Assembly (NCBI GenBank): GCA_009594865.1
Contig: VOPT01000033.1
Span: 86,972 to 150,971, forward strand
Length of the DNA stretch: 64,000 bases
Source of the DNA: Nitrospira sp.
GTDB taxonomy: Bacteria > Nitrospirota > Nitrospiria > Nitrospirales > Nitrospiraceae
Direction of reading: 5' to 3'
Under the pieces are notes generated by a model that worked only from the letters and a program-made list of their open reading frames with translations, was not told the origin of the DNA and did not search any database. Of the stretch, positions 10,752 through 20,113 are shown in pieces. A program made the translations under genes and the position numbers. Numbering within the stretch: the first letter of the stretch is position 1; the number at the start of each line of letters is the position of its first letter.

Positions 10752-10839
10752 ACTCCTTCTATCCAAGCCGGACCTCTTTCGTCTGAAAAGAGCCGCGTGA
10801 TAGAGTGACCTTCTTTTATCCTCATCGGAGGTCCTTCGT

Positions 10840-12549
10840 ATGATCCGCGGGAACCTGTTCCATACACGACAGACCATTGCCATCCTCACCCTGGCGCTGG
10901 CACTCGGCTCCTGGGCTGGAATCGCTGAATCCGCGCCGGCCGTGGGCGGAAAGGGACATGCCAAAACCGGCGCCCCCAAAACCACACCGGCTATACAAAC
11001 GGCTATACGGTATGCTGAAGCGCTCTCGCAGGGCGATCGCGTCACCGCGGGGCAATTGGACTTTGCCTGCCAGTACCGGCACCTCACCGCTTCACCGACC
11101 AAGGTCAAACAATTTGCGCCGAAGGATGATCCGTCTTACGATGCGTGCTGGCAGAGCCTGACCGACGCCTATGCCCCCATGCTCACCAGGTCGGATATCG
11201 CCATGGATGTGATCTGGCCAAGCGCCGGTCCGCTGCTGTTCTTCGGCGATGACCTGCCCAGAGCGCCGGCCTCTGCCTTCGTGGCAGACGCGGTGGGAAT
11301 TGCACCGCCGGGCAGCGGACTTCATGTCACCGCCTTGAACAGTCGCACGATCCCGTCCGGGTCCTTCAAACTGGCGCGCACCGGCAAGGTCCTGGCGGCT
11401 CCGACCACCCTGGTCCAATTGTCTGTGCGATATCAGGATCCGCTGACCTCGCCCGTGACCTATGCCGCGGGCAATGTGAAATGGACCAATACGATCAAGA
11501 AGCCTCGACGAGCGGTGAAATCCGTCACCCTGCAGTGGGTCGTCTTCAGCGGGCTGAAGCAACATGGCTTTCCGGGAGACACGGCGGTGTTCAATCTGCC
11601 AGTCCCCTCACAGCCGGAAGCTCCCGGCATGATGGCAGAAAAAATTCCCTTCACGACCGAAACCAGCCGCGCGCTGCCTGACTCTTTGGCCTGGTGGGGA
11701 CCAGACGACCAACCGGGCGTCTTGACCGCGGCGGCGGCACGGGCAGCCATCTTTCCAGACCTGCGCGACCGCGTCGCATTGCTGAACCGTGTGTTGATCA
11801 TCGACCCCAAACAGCCCGATGCCCTCACGGTGCTGACTCGCCATCTCTACAGCGCGCTCCTGCGAGAGGCGAGAAGCAACCATCAGGTGCCGGTCAAAGA
11901 CCCGGCGCTCGGCATCGTGCTGGATGAGTTTTATTGGAACATTTACGCGCAAGGCATGCGCCTGGACCTCTCCAACGGCATGGAAATGGGCGGCCTCTCC
12001 CAACCCACGCCGGCAGACTGGCTCTATCGCCTCATCCCGGCGCTTCAGACCCTGGCCGAAATCCGACCGGAGCAGCTCGACAACCGGTTTCGGCTCGGAA
12101 TCGCCTACCGGTGGAACAACGATCAGATTCCGATGGTCGAAACCTTTGAAGCCCTGGTCAAAGATATTCCTGAGCACCGCAGAACACCCAAGGCCGAAGC
12201 CCTGCTTCAACTCGCCTGGTCTCGCATCAACAAGGTGTCCTGGAACCGTATTTTGCATGACACGGAAACGCCGCGCGCCTATGCCAATGCCGAAGCCTCA
12301 CTGGCGCTCGCCGAACTTCCCCTCGACAAGTTCCTCGCAGAATATGCCATGGCCTATACCATGATCTTTCTGCCCGACTATGGGGACAAGGCGAAAATGC
12401 TCCGCCACCTCACCGAAGCAAAACGCTGGTTCGATGAAGTGCCGGGGAAAACCGATGAGGCTTGGCGCTACTTCCTCCATACCGGCCTGCTCAAAGCGGT
12501 ACTGGATGCTGATCCGATTTTTGCCCCCATCCTGGCGACGGCTCCCTAG
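10840..12549 (+). CDS. Exported protein of unknown function, helical C-terminal half
   Basis: A 569-residue protein with a clear signal peptide (residues 1-31, LTLALALGSWAGIAESA). The N-terminal third is mixed, with WPSAGPLLFFGDDLP and a beta-rich stretch. From about residue 290 onward it is rich in paired helices (for example RVALLNRVLIIDPKQPDALTVL, and EALLQLAWSRINKV), which resembles TPR-like solenoids without a strict repeat. No catalytic motif is visible. It has its own good ribosome site (ATCGGAGG before the ATG). I do not recognise the family; it is probably periplasmic. Confidence 0.7.
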   Translation: MIRGNLFHTRQTIAILTLALALGSWAGIAESAPAVGGKGHAKTGAPKTTPAIQTAIRYAEALSQGDRVTAGQLDFACQYRHLTASPTKVKQFAPKDDPSYDACWQSLTDAYAPMLTRSDIAMDVIWPSAGPLLFFGDDLPRAPASAFVADAVGIAPPGSGLHVTALNSRTIPSGSFKLARTGKVLAAPTTLVQLSVRYQDPLTSPVTYAAGNVKWTNTIKKPRRAVKSVTLQWVVFSGLKQHGFPGDTAVFNLPVPSQPEAPGMMAEKIPFTTETSRALPDSLAWWGPDDQPGVLTAAAARAAIFPDLRDRVALLNRVLIIDPKQPDALTVLTRHLYSALLREARSNHQVPVKDPALGIVLDEFYWNIYAQGMRLDLSNGMEMGGLSQPTPADWLYRLIPALQTLAEIRPEQLDNRFRLGIAYRWNNDQIPMVETFEALVKDIPEHRRTPKAEALLQLAWSRINKVSWNRILHDTETPRAYANAEASLALAELPLDKFLAEYAMAYTMIFLPDYGDKAKMLRHLTEAKRWFDEVPGKTDEAWRYFLHTGLLKAVLDADPIFAPILATAP

Positions 12550-12708
12550 CCGGACCTCACCATGGCAACAGATCGGATGGCGGGAGGGCACAGGCCCTTC
12601 GCCATCCGCCTGGCCGCGCCATCTTCCCATAGGCACGCTCGCCCTCTCCGTACCTTGTCAACCCGCACAAGCTGTGGTAACGATGGCAGCACTGAGCAGA
12701 ATACGCCC

Positions 12709-13134
12709 ATGCCGGAAACATCACTCCATCGACAGGCACAGAGAACTGCCGGCAGCGCCTTCCTCGCGGTCTGCTACCTCAATCTGACTGCCTGTTCGAT
12801 CTTTGGCGGGAGTTCGCAATCACTGTCGGTGAATTCAGATCCCCCGGGAGCCAATGTCTTGATCAACGGCACCCTGGCCGGAACCACGCCGCTGCAACAT
12901 CAGGTTCCACGCCGGGGAGACCTCACGGTTGAAGTACAAAAGGCCGGCTACACATCACAGACCAGAGTAACCGGTCGGAAACTCAGCAGCGTCGGCATTG
13001 TCGATGTCATCGGAGGAGTGGTCTTCCTGCTGCCCTTGCTAGGCCTCATTGCGCCGGGCGCCTGGGAGCAGGACCCGGGCATCATCGGCATCACACTCGA
13101 ACCGGAGCACCCTCAGCCTGCGCAGCCTCAATAA
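12709..13134 (+). CDS. PEGA-domain lipoprotein
   Basis: A 141-residue lipoprotein. The N-terminus ends in a lipobox, LNLTAC, with the lipidated cysteine at residue 29. A PEGA domain follows: SVNSDPPGANVLINGTLAGTTPL then VEVQKAGYTSQTR. PEGA domains are small beta-sandwich modules found in cell-surface proteins. A hydrophobic segment (VDVIGGVVFLLPLLGLIAPG) near residue 105 is unusual for a soluble lipoprotein and may be a second membrane contact. Start ATG 12709 gives a sensible lipoprotein signal; the longer frame from 12562 does not. Confidence 0.78.
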   Translation: MPETSLHRQAQRTAGSAFLAVCYLNLTACSIFGGSSQSLSVNSDPPGANVLINGTLAGTTPLQHQVPRRGDLTVEVQKAGYTSQTRVTGRKLSSVGIVDVIGGVVFLLPLLGLIAPGAWEQDPGIIGITLEPEHPQPAQPQ

Positions 13135-13183
13135 CCTCCGAGCTGACGTACGCTGCAGGATCAGACCGTAAGGAACAGACACT

Positions 13184-14230
13184 ATGATGGACGTCAAAGG
13201 TTATGCCGCCCGTACCGCACAATCCCGACTCGCGCCCTTCACGTTTTCACGCCGCGACGTGGGCCGGCAGGATGTGCTCATCAGCATCCGGTACTGCGGC
13301 ATTTGCCATTCGGATGTTCATCAGGCACGGGATGAATGGGGCGGCTCGCTCTTCCCCATGGTGCCCGGACACGAAATCGTGGGCGTCGTCGAACGGGTCG
13401 GCGCCTCCGTGAAGCAATTCAAGGTCGGCCAAATGGTTGGCGTGGGATGTTTCGTCGATTCCTGCCGGACCTGTCCGCAATGCAAAAAAGGCCAAGAGCA
13501 GTACTGCGAAGGCCACCTCAGCTTTACCTACAACGGGAAGGAGCGGGACGGCGTCACCCCGACCTATGGCGGGTACTCCACCAAAGTGGTCGTCGATCAA
13601 CGCTATGTGCTTCGTATCCCCAAGCCATTGCGTCCCGAGGAAGCGGCACCGCTTCTCTGCGCCGGCATTACGACGTACTCGCCATTACACCACTGGGGAG
13701 TAGGCAACAAACATCGCCTGGCGGTGGTCGGCCTGGGAGGACTGGGGCATATGGCCGTCAAAATCGGAACAGCCCTGGGCGCTCACGTGACCGTGCTGAG
13801 TCATTCAGACAAAAAGCGGCGCGATGCAAAACGATTGGGTGCCAAAGAGTTTTACAAAACGTCCGACCCCAAAACCTTCACGACACTGGCCAAACGATTC
13901 GACTTCATTCTGGACACCGTTTCGGCGCCCCATGATCTGGATGCGCAGCTGGAATTGCTCAAGACCGACGGGACCATGATTCTCGTCGGCGTGCCGGACA
14001 AACCAGCGCAGCTGGGGGCCTTTCCCTTGATTCTCAAGCGGCGGAGACTGGTGGGCTCATTGATCGGCGGCATTCAGGAAACGCAGGAGATGTTGGACTT
14101 CTGCGCGAAGCACAGATGCGGCGCCGACGTGGAGGTCATCCCCATTCAGCAAGTGAATGAGGCCTACGACCGCCTGGTCCGCGGCGACGTACGGTACCGC
14201 TTCGTCATCGACATGAGCTCGCTACAATAA
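13184..14230 (+). CDS. Zinc-dependent NAD(P) alcohol dehydrogenase, cinnamyl-alcohol/YahK-type
   Basis: A 348-residue medium-chain dehydrogenase that interconverts alcohols and aldehydes. The catalytic zinc ligands appear as CGICHSDVH and PGHEIVG. The structural zinc loop is CRTCPQCKKGQEQYC with the four cysteines spaced as usual. The nucleotide-binding glycine motif is VVGLGGLGHMAVK. The residue set (ITTYSPLHHWGVG) is characteristic of the NADPH-preferring CAD/YahK subgroup, so an aldehyde reductase role is likely. It stands alone with its own start (ATG 13184). Confidence 0.93.
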   Translation: MMDVKGYAARTAQSRLAPFTFSRRDVGRQDVLISIRYCGICHSDVHQARDEWGGSLFPMVPGHEIVGVVERVGASVKQFKVGQMVGVGCFVDSCRTCPQCKKGQEQYCEGHLSFTYNGKERDGVTPTYGGYSTKVVVDQRYVLRIPKPLRPEEAAPLLCAGITTYSPLHHWGVGNKHRLAVVGLGGLGHMAVKIGTALGAHVTVLSHSDKKRRDAKRLGAKEFYKTSDPKTFTTLAKRFDFILDTVSAPHDLDAQLELLKTDGTMILVGVPDKPAQLGAFPLILKRRRLVGSLIGGIQETQEMLDFCAKHRCGADVEVIPIQQVNEAYDRLVRGDVRYRFVIDMSSLQ

Positions 14231-14249
14231 GGCCCTGCCGGCGCGCCGG

Positions 14250-15614
14250 CTAACGCTGTGCGGCCAGCTCCGAAAAATAATGCACGAAGGCCTTGATGCC
14301 GCCGGAGGCCTGCCCCCAATCGAAGTACTCATTCGGCGCATGATACCCATGCTCGGGCAGACTGAGTCCCATAAAGAGGATCGGGACTTTCCATGCCTTT
14401 TGCATCGTCACCACCGCGCCGATCGAACCGCCTTCGCGGATAAATGCCGGCTCCTTGCCAAACCCGGTCCGGACTGCACGCTTCACGGCCTCAACATACG
14501 GCCCGTCGAACACGCCGCGGAACGGATGCAACATGCCCTCTCGTTCCACCTTCACCGCCGGATTCAACTTCACGACATATTTCTTCAGCAACGTGAAGAT
14601 CTTTTCAGGCGTTTGACCCGGCACTAATCGCATGCTGATTTTGAGTTCGCCATGACCCGGAACGATGGTTTTGATGCCGGGACCATGATAACCGCCGGTC
14701 AGCCCATGCACCTCGAATGTCGGCGCGGCCCAAATCCTCCGCATGACCTCAGCCAGATCATGGGTACGCAAGGTTTTGAACCCGTACGCCTGCTTAAACT
14801 TGCTCACCTGAAATCCCGATTTGAGGAAACTCGCGATCTCGGCCTTCGTCGGCGGCACGACCTCGTCGTAAAAACCGGGGATCTTCACCTTGCCGGTCTT
14901 GGCATCGACGCAGGCATGGGCGATCTCCATCAGCTCGACGAGCGGGTTCCGGGCTGCCCCGCCGGTCACGCCGGAATGCGCATCCTTGGTTCCGGTTCGC
15001 AACACCAGCCGTGCACCGAGCAACCCCCGCAACCCGTAGGGCATCGCGGGTTGATTCTTCGAGAGCCAGATCGTGTCCGAAATCACCACGGAGTCCGGAC
15101 ACGGAATCGCCGCCCGATTCTTGATCGCGGAGGCAAAACTCGGGCTTCCGTTTTCCTCTTCCAGTTCCCAAAGAAAACGCACATTGATCGGCACCCCCTG
15201 ATCGATCGCATACCGCGCGCCGAACAGGGCCGCGAGGGCCGGACCTTTATCATCCGTCGCGCCGCGCCCCCGGTAGATGCCATTCTCATTCTGAAAGGCG
15301 AAGGGAGACTGCTTCCATTCCGGTTCCTGCGCCGGCTGAACATCCATGTGATTGTAGACCGTCACGGTGGGATAGTGCGGATCGACCGTCCAACCGCCTG
15401 AGACGACCGGGTAGCCCGGGGTCTCGACGATATGCGCTTCCGCGCCGGCCTCCCGCAAATAGTGCGCCGCGAGTTCGGCCATGCGCCGCACGTCGGGCGC
15501 GTGACGGGGATCCATGCTGATGGACGGAATTTCGACCGCCTGTCCGAGCATATCTTCATACTGCGGACGAATGTCGTTGATGTACGTCTCCACCTGCCGT
15601 TGCGCGTCACTCAT
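14250..15614 (-). CDS. M20-family metallopeptidase / dipeptidase
   Basis: A 454-residue zinc peptidase of the M20 (carnosinase/dipeptidase) group. The metal-binding and catalytic blocks are VYNHMDVQPAQEPEW (His and Asp), GRGATDDKGPALAAL (bridging Asp), WELEEENGSPSF (the Glu-Glu pair) and SLPEHGYHAPNEYFDW (C-terminal His). A dimerisation domain insert sits in the middle (TGTKDAHSGVTGGAARNPL). The ATG at 15614 follows a strong GGAGGT in the message; the frame stays open further upstream but without family sequence. Cytoplasmic, no signal peptide. Confidence 0.93.
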   Translation of the reverse strand: MSDAQRQVETYINDIRPQYEDMLGQAVEIPSISMDPRHAPDVRRMAELAAHYLREAGAEAHIVETPGYPVVSGGWTVDPHYPTVTVYNHMDVQPAQEPEWKQSPFAFQNENGIYRGRGATDDKGPALAALFGARYAIDQGVPINVRFLWELEEENGSPSFASAIKNRAAIPCPDSVVISDTIWLSKNQPAMPYGLRGLLGARLVLRTGTKDAHSGVTGGAARNPLVELMEIAHACVDAKTGKVKIPGFYDEVVPPTKAEIASFLKSGFQVSKFKQAYGFKTLRTHDLAEVMRRIWAAPTFEVHGLTGGYHGPGIKTIVPGHGELKISMRLVPGQTPEKIFTLLKKYVVKLNPAVKVEREGMLHPFRGVFDGPYVEAVKRAVRTGFGKEPAFIREGGSIGAVVTMQKAWKVPILFMGLSLPEHGYHAPNEYFDWGQASGGIKAFVHYFSELAAQR

Positions 15615-15710
15615 CGATCCACCTCCCTCATGGTCCTGGCGATTATATCGACTCGCAGAATGAAAGCCTATGAGGGCGATCCTCGAAACAAAGAATGGTA
15701 GAATGCCCTT

Positions 15711-16190
15711 ATGCATGCCGAAATACTCGCCACTCCGCCACACCTCAGGACCGCTCTGTTCGCGTGTGTCAGCATCATGTTCCTCTCACTTCCAGGCCTG
15801 AGCCAGGCACAAGAAACCCTCACGGTGCAGGAGGTCCTGGCGGACCCCCCGCTGTTTCATCTTCGTCACGTCACGCTCAAGGGAAGCGTGCGTCAGGTCC
15901 AGCCGCTCGATCCGTACGAAATCCCGGCCGGGTCAACCTGTTATGGAGGCTACCTGTTCAACCTGGAGGATGACACCGCGACACTCCCCATCGCCGTACC
16001 GGGGGTCTGTGGTGTGCCGATGGTGAAAGATCCGGATGTGGAGGACGGCGCGCGCGTGGTCGTGGAAGCCACGATACAAGCCCCGAGCCACGGTGGGTAT
16101 GCCTTGAGCTTCAAAGGCTCGAAGATCGCGATGGATCAAGAGGGAGTCGTGCAGGCGATCGCCAACCGGATCACCCCCTTGGTAGAGTAG
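15711..16190 (+). CDS. Exported small protein, probable OB-fold
   Basis: A 159-residue protein with a signal peptide (about 1-32, LFACVSIMFLSLPGLSQAQ). The mature part begins TLTVQEVLADPPLFHLRHVTL and continues with two cysteines (STCYGGYLF and GVCGVP) that could form a disulphide. The pattern of strand-like segments ending GARVVVEATIQAP resembles small nucleic-acid-free OB-fold periplasmic proteins. The function is unknown. It ends 3 bp before the next gene, so the two are probably co-transcribed. Confidence 0.7.
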   Translation: MHAEILATPPHLRTALFACVSIMFLSLPGLSQAQETLTVQEVLADPPLFHLRHVTLKGSVRQVQPLDPYEIPAGSTCYGGYLFNLEDDTATLPIAVPGVCGVPMVKDPDVEDGARVVVEATIQAPSHGGYALSFKGSKIAMDQEGVVQAIANRITPLVE

Positions 16191-16193
16191 CCC

Positions 16194-17174
16194 ATGTCCT
16201 CGCTGGTCCCTTTCCAACCTCCAGGCCAGGTGTCTCCCGCCACCACCCGCATCGGGTGGATCGGGATCGGTGTCATGGGTGCGCCCATGTGCCAACACCT
16301 GCAGGCTGCCGGATACGCCCTCACGCTCTTCACCCGCAACTGCACCAAGGCCTTGCCGATCCTGGAGAAGGGCGCCGTCTGGGCCGATTCACCCGGCGCC
16401 GTAGCCGAGCAGAGCGACGTGCTGTTTACGATGGTCGGCTTTCCCAAGGACGTGCGGGAGGTCTACTTCGGAGATCATGGGGTGCTCGCCGGATCTCGGT
16501 CCGGCCTGGTCTTGATTGACATGACGACGACGGAGCCCTCCCTCGCCTGTGACATCGCGAACGCTGCTGAGGCTCGTGGTGCTGCAGCTCTCGATGCACC
16601 GGTCTCCGGCGGCGACGTCGGAGCGCGCCAGGCCACCCTCTCCATCATGGTCGGTGGCAGGACCGAGGCGGTGCAGGCCGTCACACCACTCTTCACGTGT
16701 CTGGGCAAGAACATCGTCCACCAGGGTGGCCCCGGCGCAGGACAGCATACGAAGCTGTGCAACCAGATCGTCATCGCCGGCACGATGGTCGGCGTCTGCG
16801 AAAGCCTGTTGTACGGATACCGCGCCGGACTCGACGTGCCACACATGGTAGAGTCGATCCGCGGCGGGGCCGCCGCCTGCTGGACGTTGGACCACCTTGC
16901 CCCACGCATCCTGGCTCGCAATTTCGACCCCGGCTTTTTCGTGGACCACTTTGTCAAGGACATGGGCATCGCGCTGGAGGAGGCGCGTCGACGCGAGCTC
17001 ACGCTACCGGGCCTGACCTTGGTCCATCAGCTCTATCAGCAGGTCCAAGCCCTCGGCCATGGCCGTTCCGGTACCCATGCCTTGATGCTGGCATTGGAAG
17101 AATTATCTCCTCCTCGAACCCCTAATCCAGCGGAAAGCCCTGGCACTGATTTTCAATCCAAGGAGCCCTCATGA
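16194..17174 (+). CDS. NAD(P)-dependent beta-hydroxyacid dehydrogenase (3-hydroxyisobutyrate dehydrogenase family)
   Basis: A 326-residue oxidoreductase. The Rossmann motif GWIGIGVMGAPMCQHL lies near the N-terminus. The substrate loop is DAPVSGGDVGARQATLSIMVGG, and the catalytic lysine region is GAGQHTKLCNQI. These are the standard blocks of the 3-hydroxyisobutyrate / tartronate semialdehyde / glyoxylate reductase family. Which acid it uses cannot be told from sequence. It overlaps the following lipoprotein gene by 4 bp (ATGA), suggesting translational coupling. Confidence 0.9.
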   Translation: MSSLVPFQPPGQVSPATTRIGWIGIGVMGAPMCQHLQAAGYALTLFTRNCTKALPILEKGAVWADSPGAVAEQSDVLFTMVGFPKDVREVYFGDHGVLAGSRSGLVLIDMTTTEPSLACDIANAAEARGAAALDAPVSGGDVGARQATLSIMVGGRTEAVQAVTPLFTCLGKNIVHQGGPGAGQHTKLCNQIVIAGTMVGVCESLLYGYRAGLDVPHMVESIRGGAAACWTLDHLAPRILARNFDPGFFVDHFVKDMGIALEEARRRELTLPGLTLVHQLYQQVQALGHGRSGTHALMLALEELSPPRTPNPAESPGTDFQSKEPS

Positions 17175-17905
17175 AGTATCTTTTGGCGGCGATTCTGCTC
17201 TTAACGCTGACTGGATGCACAATGAGCAGGGGATTTGATCGAAACGTACTTCGGGAACATGTCAGTCAACCTGCCACCGCCACAGACATTCAAGCCGTGC
17301 TGAACTTGAAACCTCAACTTCCCTACCCATTCAAATTGGCAATCTATGTACACAGCCCAGAGCTGTTTCAGCGAAAACCATTTTGGACGGAGCTTGAGAA
17401 GAATAGTTTACAGAACACTGCCGCCACGTTGAAACAATCAGGCGTAATTTCCGACGTTGTCTTCATTGCCGACAGCGTGGTGCAACACGACAGTGAGCCT
17501 CGATTCAATCTTCGTACGGGGTTACACGCGCCGATGCCTCGCGTGTCGGAATTGCGTCTCGCTGCTGCACGATATGGAGCAGATGCGCTGTTGACCGTCA
17601 ATGGAATCTCTTCCACCGACCGGTATAATAATGTGTGGTCGCTGTCTTATTGGACGATTGTCGGCGCCTATTTTGTGCCAGGGACGCACAGCGATGCACT
17701 CGTCATGATATCCGGTGTACTCTGGGATGTACGGAACGAATATCTATATGCGACTGAAGAGGCCGAAGGGGGTGCCCAAAAGAGAGGTCCAGCCTTAGTC
17801 TTGGAGGATGTCGACGTCATTCGTCAGGCGAAGCAAGTCGCGCTGACAGAATTCAACCATAACCTGACAGCTCGCTTAATTCGACTGAATGGAAATACCC
17901 CATGA
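17171..17905 (+). CDS. Lipoprotein of unknown function (paralogue A of a tandem pair)
   Basis: A 244-residue lipoprotein with a short signal and lipobox LTLTGC (lipidated Cys16). It shares a full-length architecture with the next gene: the matching blocks are RGFDRNVLREHV, PYPFKLAIYVHS, LRLAAARYGADALLTVNG, and VIVGAY/ALVMISGVLWDVRNEYLY. No enzyme motif is seen. Its codon use is noticeably A+T-richer than its neighbour and the surrounding genes, which suggests it was acquired or is evolving separately. It overlaps the upstream dehydrogenase and the downstream paralogue by 4 bp each. Confidence 0.78.
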   Translation: MKYLLAAILLLTLTGCTMSRGFDRNVLREHVSQPATATDIQAVLNLKPQLPYPFKLAIYVHSPELFQRKPFWTELEKNSLQNTAATLKQSGVISDVVFIADSVVQHDSEPRFNLRTGLHAPMPRVSELRLAAARYGADALLTVNGISSTDRYNNVWSLSYWTIVGAYFVPGTHSDALVMISGVLWDVRNEYLYATEEAEGGAQKRGPALVLEDVDVIRQAKQVALTEFNHNLTARLIRLNGNTP

Positions 17906-18618
17906 ATTTACTCTTGGCCCTCACGTTCTTGATCGCATTATCCGCCTGCACCGGAGCCCGCGGCCTGAACCGCCACATCCTGCAGGAATCCTTTCATGAC
18001 AATCCTGAAGTGGCAACTGATCGCGACATCGCCGCAACCATGGCCACCCAGGCCACCCTGCCGACGCCCTATCGGCTGGCCATTTATTTCAAACATGAGG
18101 ATTTCCCCAGCCGGCCCGCCTTGCAACGAGTGGACTGGGTCAGCTCCGACGGCGCCCGCGTCCAGCGCGCGCTGGACGCGGTACAGGAGGAAGGGATTCT
18201 TCAACGGACCTTCTTGCTCGCCAATTCAACCGTGCAAGGCAATACGCTCCGCGACATACGACACGCTGCAGCCCGCTACAACGCCGATGCGATCCTCATC
18301 ATCGACGGGGCTTCAGCCTTTGAGCGCTACAACAACAGCCACGCCTGGTGGTATGCCACCGGGATCGGCGCCTACTTTGCGCACGGTACGGAAAGCCATG
18401 CCCTCTTCATGGTAGAGGGAACGTTGTGGGATGTCCGGACCGGTGCTCTCTACGGCACACAAACGGCGGAAGGGGAAACGACACTCATCGGCCCGGCGCC
18501 GTCGCTCGACGACAAGGCTGCTGTGGCCGAGGCAAAGGATGTGGCGATGACGCGGTTCGGCAGAGAACTGGCCGATACACTGCGGCTTCTGAAGGAAAAA
18601 CAACGCGGCTCGAATTGA
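17902..18618 (+). CDS. Lipoprotein of unknown function (paralogue B of a tandem pair)
   Basis: A 238-residue lipoprotein with signal and lipobox IALSAC (Cys16, same position as in the preceding gene). Blocks shared with paralogue A include RGLNRHILQESF, TPYRLAIYFKHE, IRHAAARYNADAILIIDG and HALFMVEGTLWDVRTGALYGTQ. Base composition is typical of the window, unlike paralogue A. The start overlaps the previous stop by 4 bp, so both are made from one message. Function unknown; an envelope-stress or surface role is conceivable but unproven. Confidence 0.78.
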   Translation: MNLLLALTFLIALSACTGARGLNRHILQESFHDNPEVATDRDIAATMATQATLPTPYRLAIYFKHEDFPSRPALQRVDWVSSDGARVQRALDAVQEEGILQRTFLLANSTVQGNTLRDIRHAAARYNADAILIIDGASAFERYNNSHAWWYATGIGAYFAHGTESHALFMVEGTLWDVRTGALYGTQTAEGETTLIGPAPSLDDKAAVAEAKDVAMTRFGRELADTLRLLKEKQRGSN

Positions 18619-18749
18619 GCAGCGGCGCGGGCGCTCACAATGGCTGACGCGCGAGACCGCCGTGAGCGAGTGGCTACGGCATACTCTCAGTAGTACGTCG
18701 CGGGCTTGAGCGACACGAGAACGAAGCCCACGCCATTTTCGGCGCCCGC

Positions 18750-19982
18750 TCACGGGCTATCGAAGGTCCAGAGAATCCCGAGCAACACCAGATGTTGATT
18801 CGGCGTGAGGCTCAGCACACCTGGTTGCACCTCGCCACGCCGGAAGAACCCGCCTCCCGCTCCGGTCGATTCATCCCATCGATGTTCGAGCCGCACGGTG
18901 GTATTCGTCCATTTGTAGGGAATCTTGTATTCCACGGTCGAGGTTACCGCTTTCACGAATTGCTCCGAGCCCGTCCAGCGCCCGTTCCGATCCCAATAGA
19001 ATTCCGGCCTCGCGACCAGGGTCCACGGGCCTGCCACATGCCACCGAGCCACCAGATTTCCGCCGGTCACAAAGGCTCGCGGATGGCCGGGACGGTCGGC
19101 GATGTTTTCGGTGCCGATATCGTAAGACAATGCCAGCGTGAAGTCGTCGCCCTTCCACTCGACGATATGATTTCCATACAACCGCCAGAACTGCGGGGCG
19201 GTATTGGTTTGATCAGGCCCGCCATAGAGAGTTTGCGTCAGAGTCAATCGCGGCGTCGCCCTATAGGCCCACTGCCCCCCGTAACTCGGTTGATCATTGG
19301 GATGCGACAGATGATAGTAGCCGTTGATCACGAAGGCCGTGACCGTCAGGTTGTCGGTGACCGGATATTTCGCATTGATGCCGAACATCATGTAGGGCGT
19401 GTTGTCGGCCAACCAAGACCGCGTGTAAGTCGCGTTGTCCTTGGCATAGAGCGATTCATAGCCGATCAGGCTATTAAACAACCCGGCGGTAATCGTAAGG
19501 CCCTTCCCGACCGGAGCCAGATAGGAGACATTCGCGCGATGGACGTGCCGAAGGGTGTCGGCCCCGCTGACTTCCTTTTCGCCTTGCAAGAACGCGAAGT
19601 GTTCGGAATCGTAGCCCCCTTGCACGCCGAGTTCCATGCCCCAACGCGATGATTCATTCGCGTCTTTCCGCACGTAGGCGAGCGCCATGTTCGGCGCGAA
19701 CTCATTGTGACGGCTCGCCGTCGCGCGATTTCGCCAGAGATGGTTTTCGGGGAAATTGAAATTGAGAATGTAGGCGACGTCGAGATACGCGCCGTAGTGC
19801 CAGAGAGAGGCCTCCTCAGCGGCAACGGGCGGGGCATCTGTCGCTGAGGCGCTCTCGGCAAAAGCCGTCGAGACGAAAGAGATCCATAGGAGGACGGCCA
19901 GACCAACGCATTGCATCCACCAACGTGGAGCGTTCCGGGTAGCCGGAGAGGCATAGGCATTCGCATAGTGAAATCTTGTCAT
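18750..19982 (-). CDS. Outer-membrane beta-barrel porin (bbp2/OmpL-like)
   Basis: A 410-residue exported protein. A signal peptide (about residues 1-43, ending FVSTAFAES) is followed by alternating amphipathic strands such as YGAYLDVAYILNFNFPENH, GLTITAGLFNSLIGYESLY, NLTVTAFVINGYYHLSH and TLVARPEFYWDRNGRW, ending in a terminal strand LVLLGILWTF. This matches the putative beta-barrel porin-2 family, which sits in the outer membrane. ATG 19982 is chosen because it gives a proper signal peptide; the frame is open for another 69 codons upstream. Transcribed in the same direction as, and downstream of, the hyf-like operon. Confidence 0.82.
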   Translation of the reverse strand: MTRFHYANAYASPATRNAPRWWMQCVGLAVLLWISFVSTAFAESASATDAPPVAAEEASLWHYGAYLDVAYILNFNFPENHLWRNRATASRHNEFAPNMALAYVRKDANESSRWGMELGVQGGYDSEHFAFLQGEKEVSGADTLRHVHRANVSYLAPVGKGLTITAGLFNSLIGYESLYAKDNATYTRSWLADNTPYMMFGINAKYPVTDNLTVTAFVINGYYHLSHPNDQPSYGGQWAYRATPRLTLTQTLYGGPDQTNTAPQFWRLYGNHIVEWKGDDFTLALSYDIGTENIADRPGHPRAFVTGGNLVARWHVAGPWTLVARPEFYWDRNGRWTGSEQFVKAVTSTVEYKIPYKWTNTTVRLEHRWDESTGAGGGFFRRGEVQPGVLSLTPNQHLVLLGILWTFDSP

Positions 19983-20113
19983 CCCACACTCACAGGCCGA
20001 CACCACTGACAGGCTGTTGGCGCTTGCCGTAAATTGACGAAAATCAGGAGAGATGTAAACGAATCGCAGAGAGAAAGGAACCAGAAAAACAGCTCGAGAG
20101 AGTCCCGGGCCGA

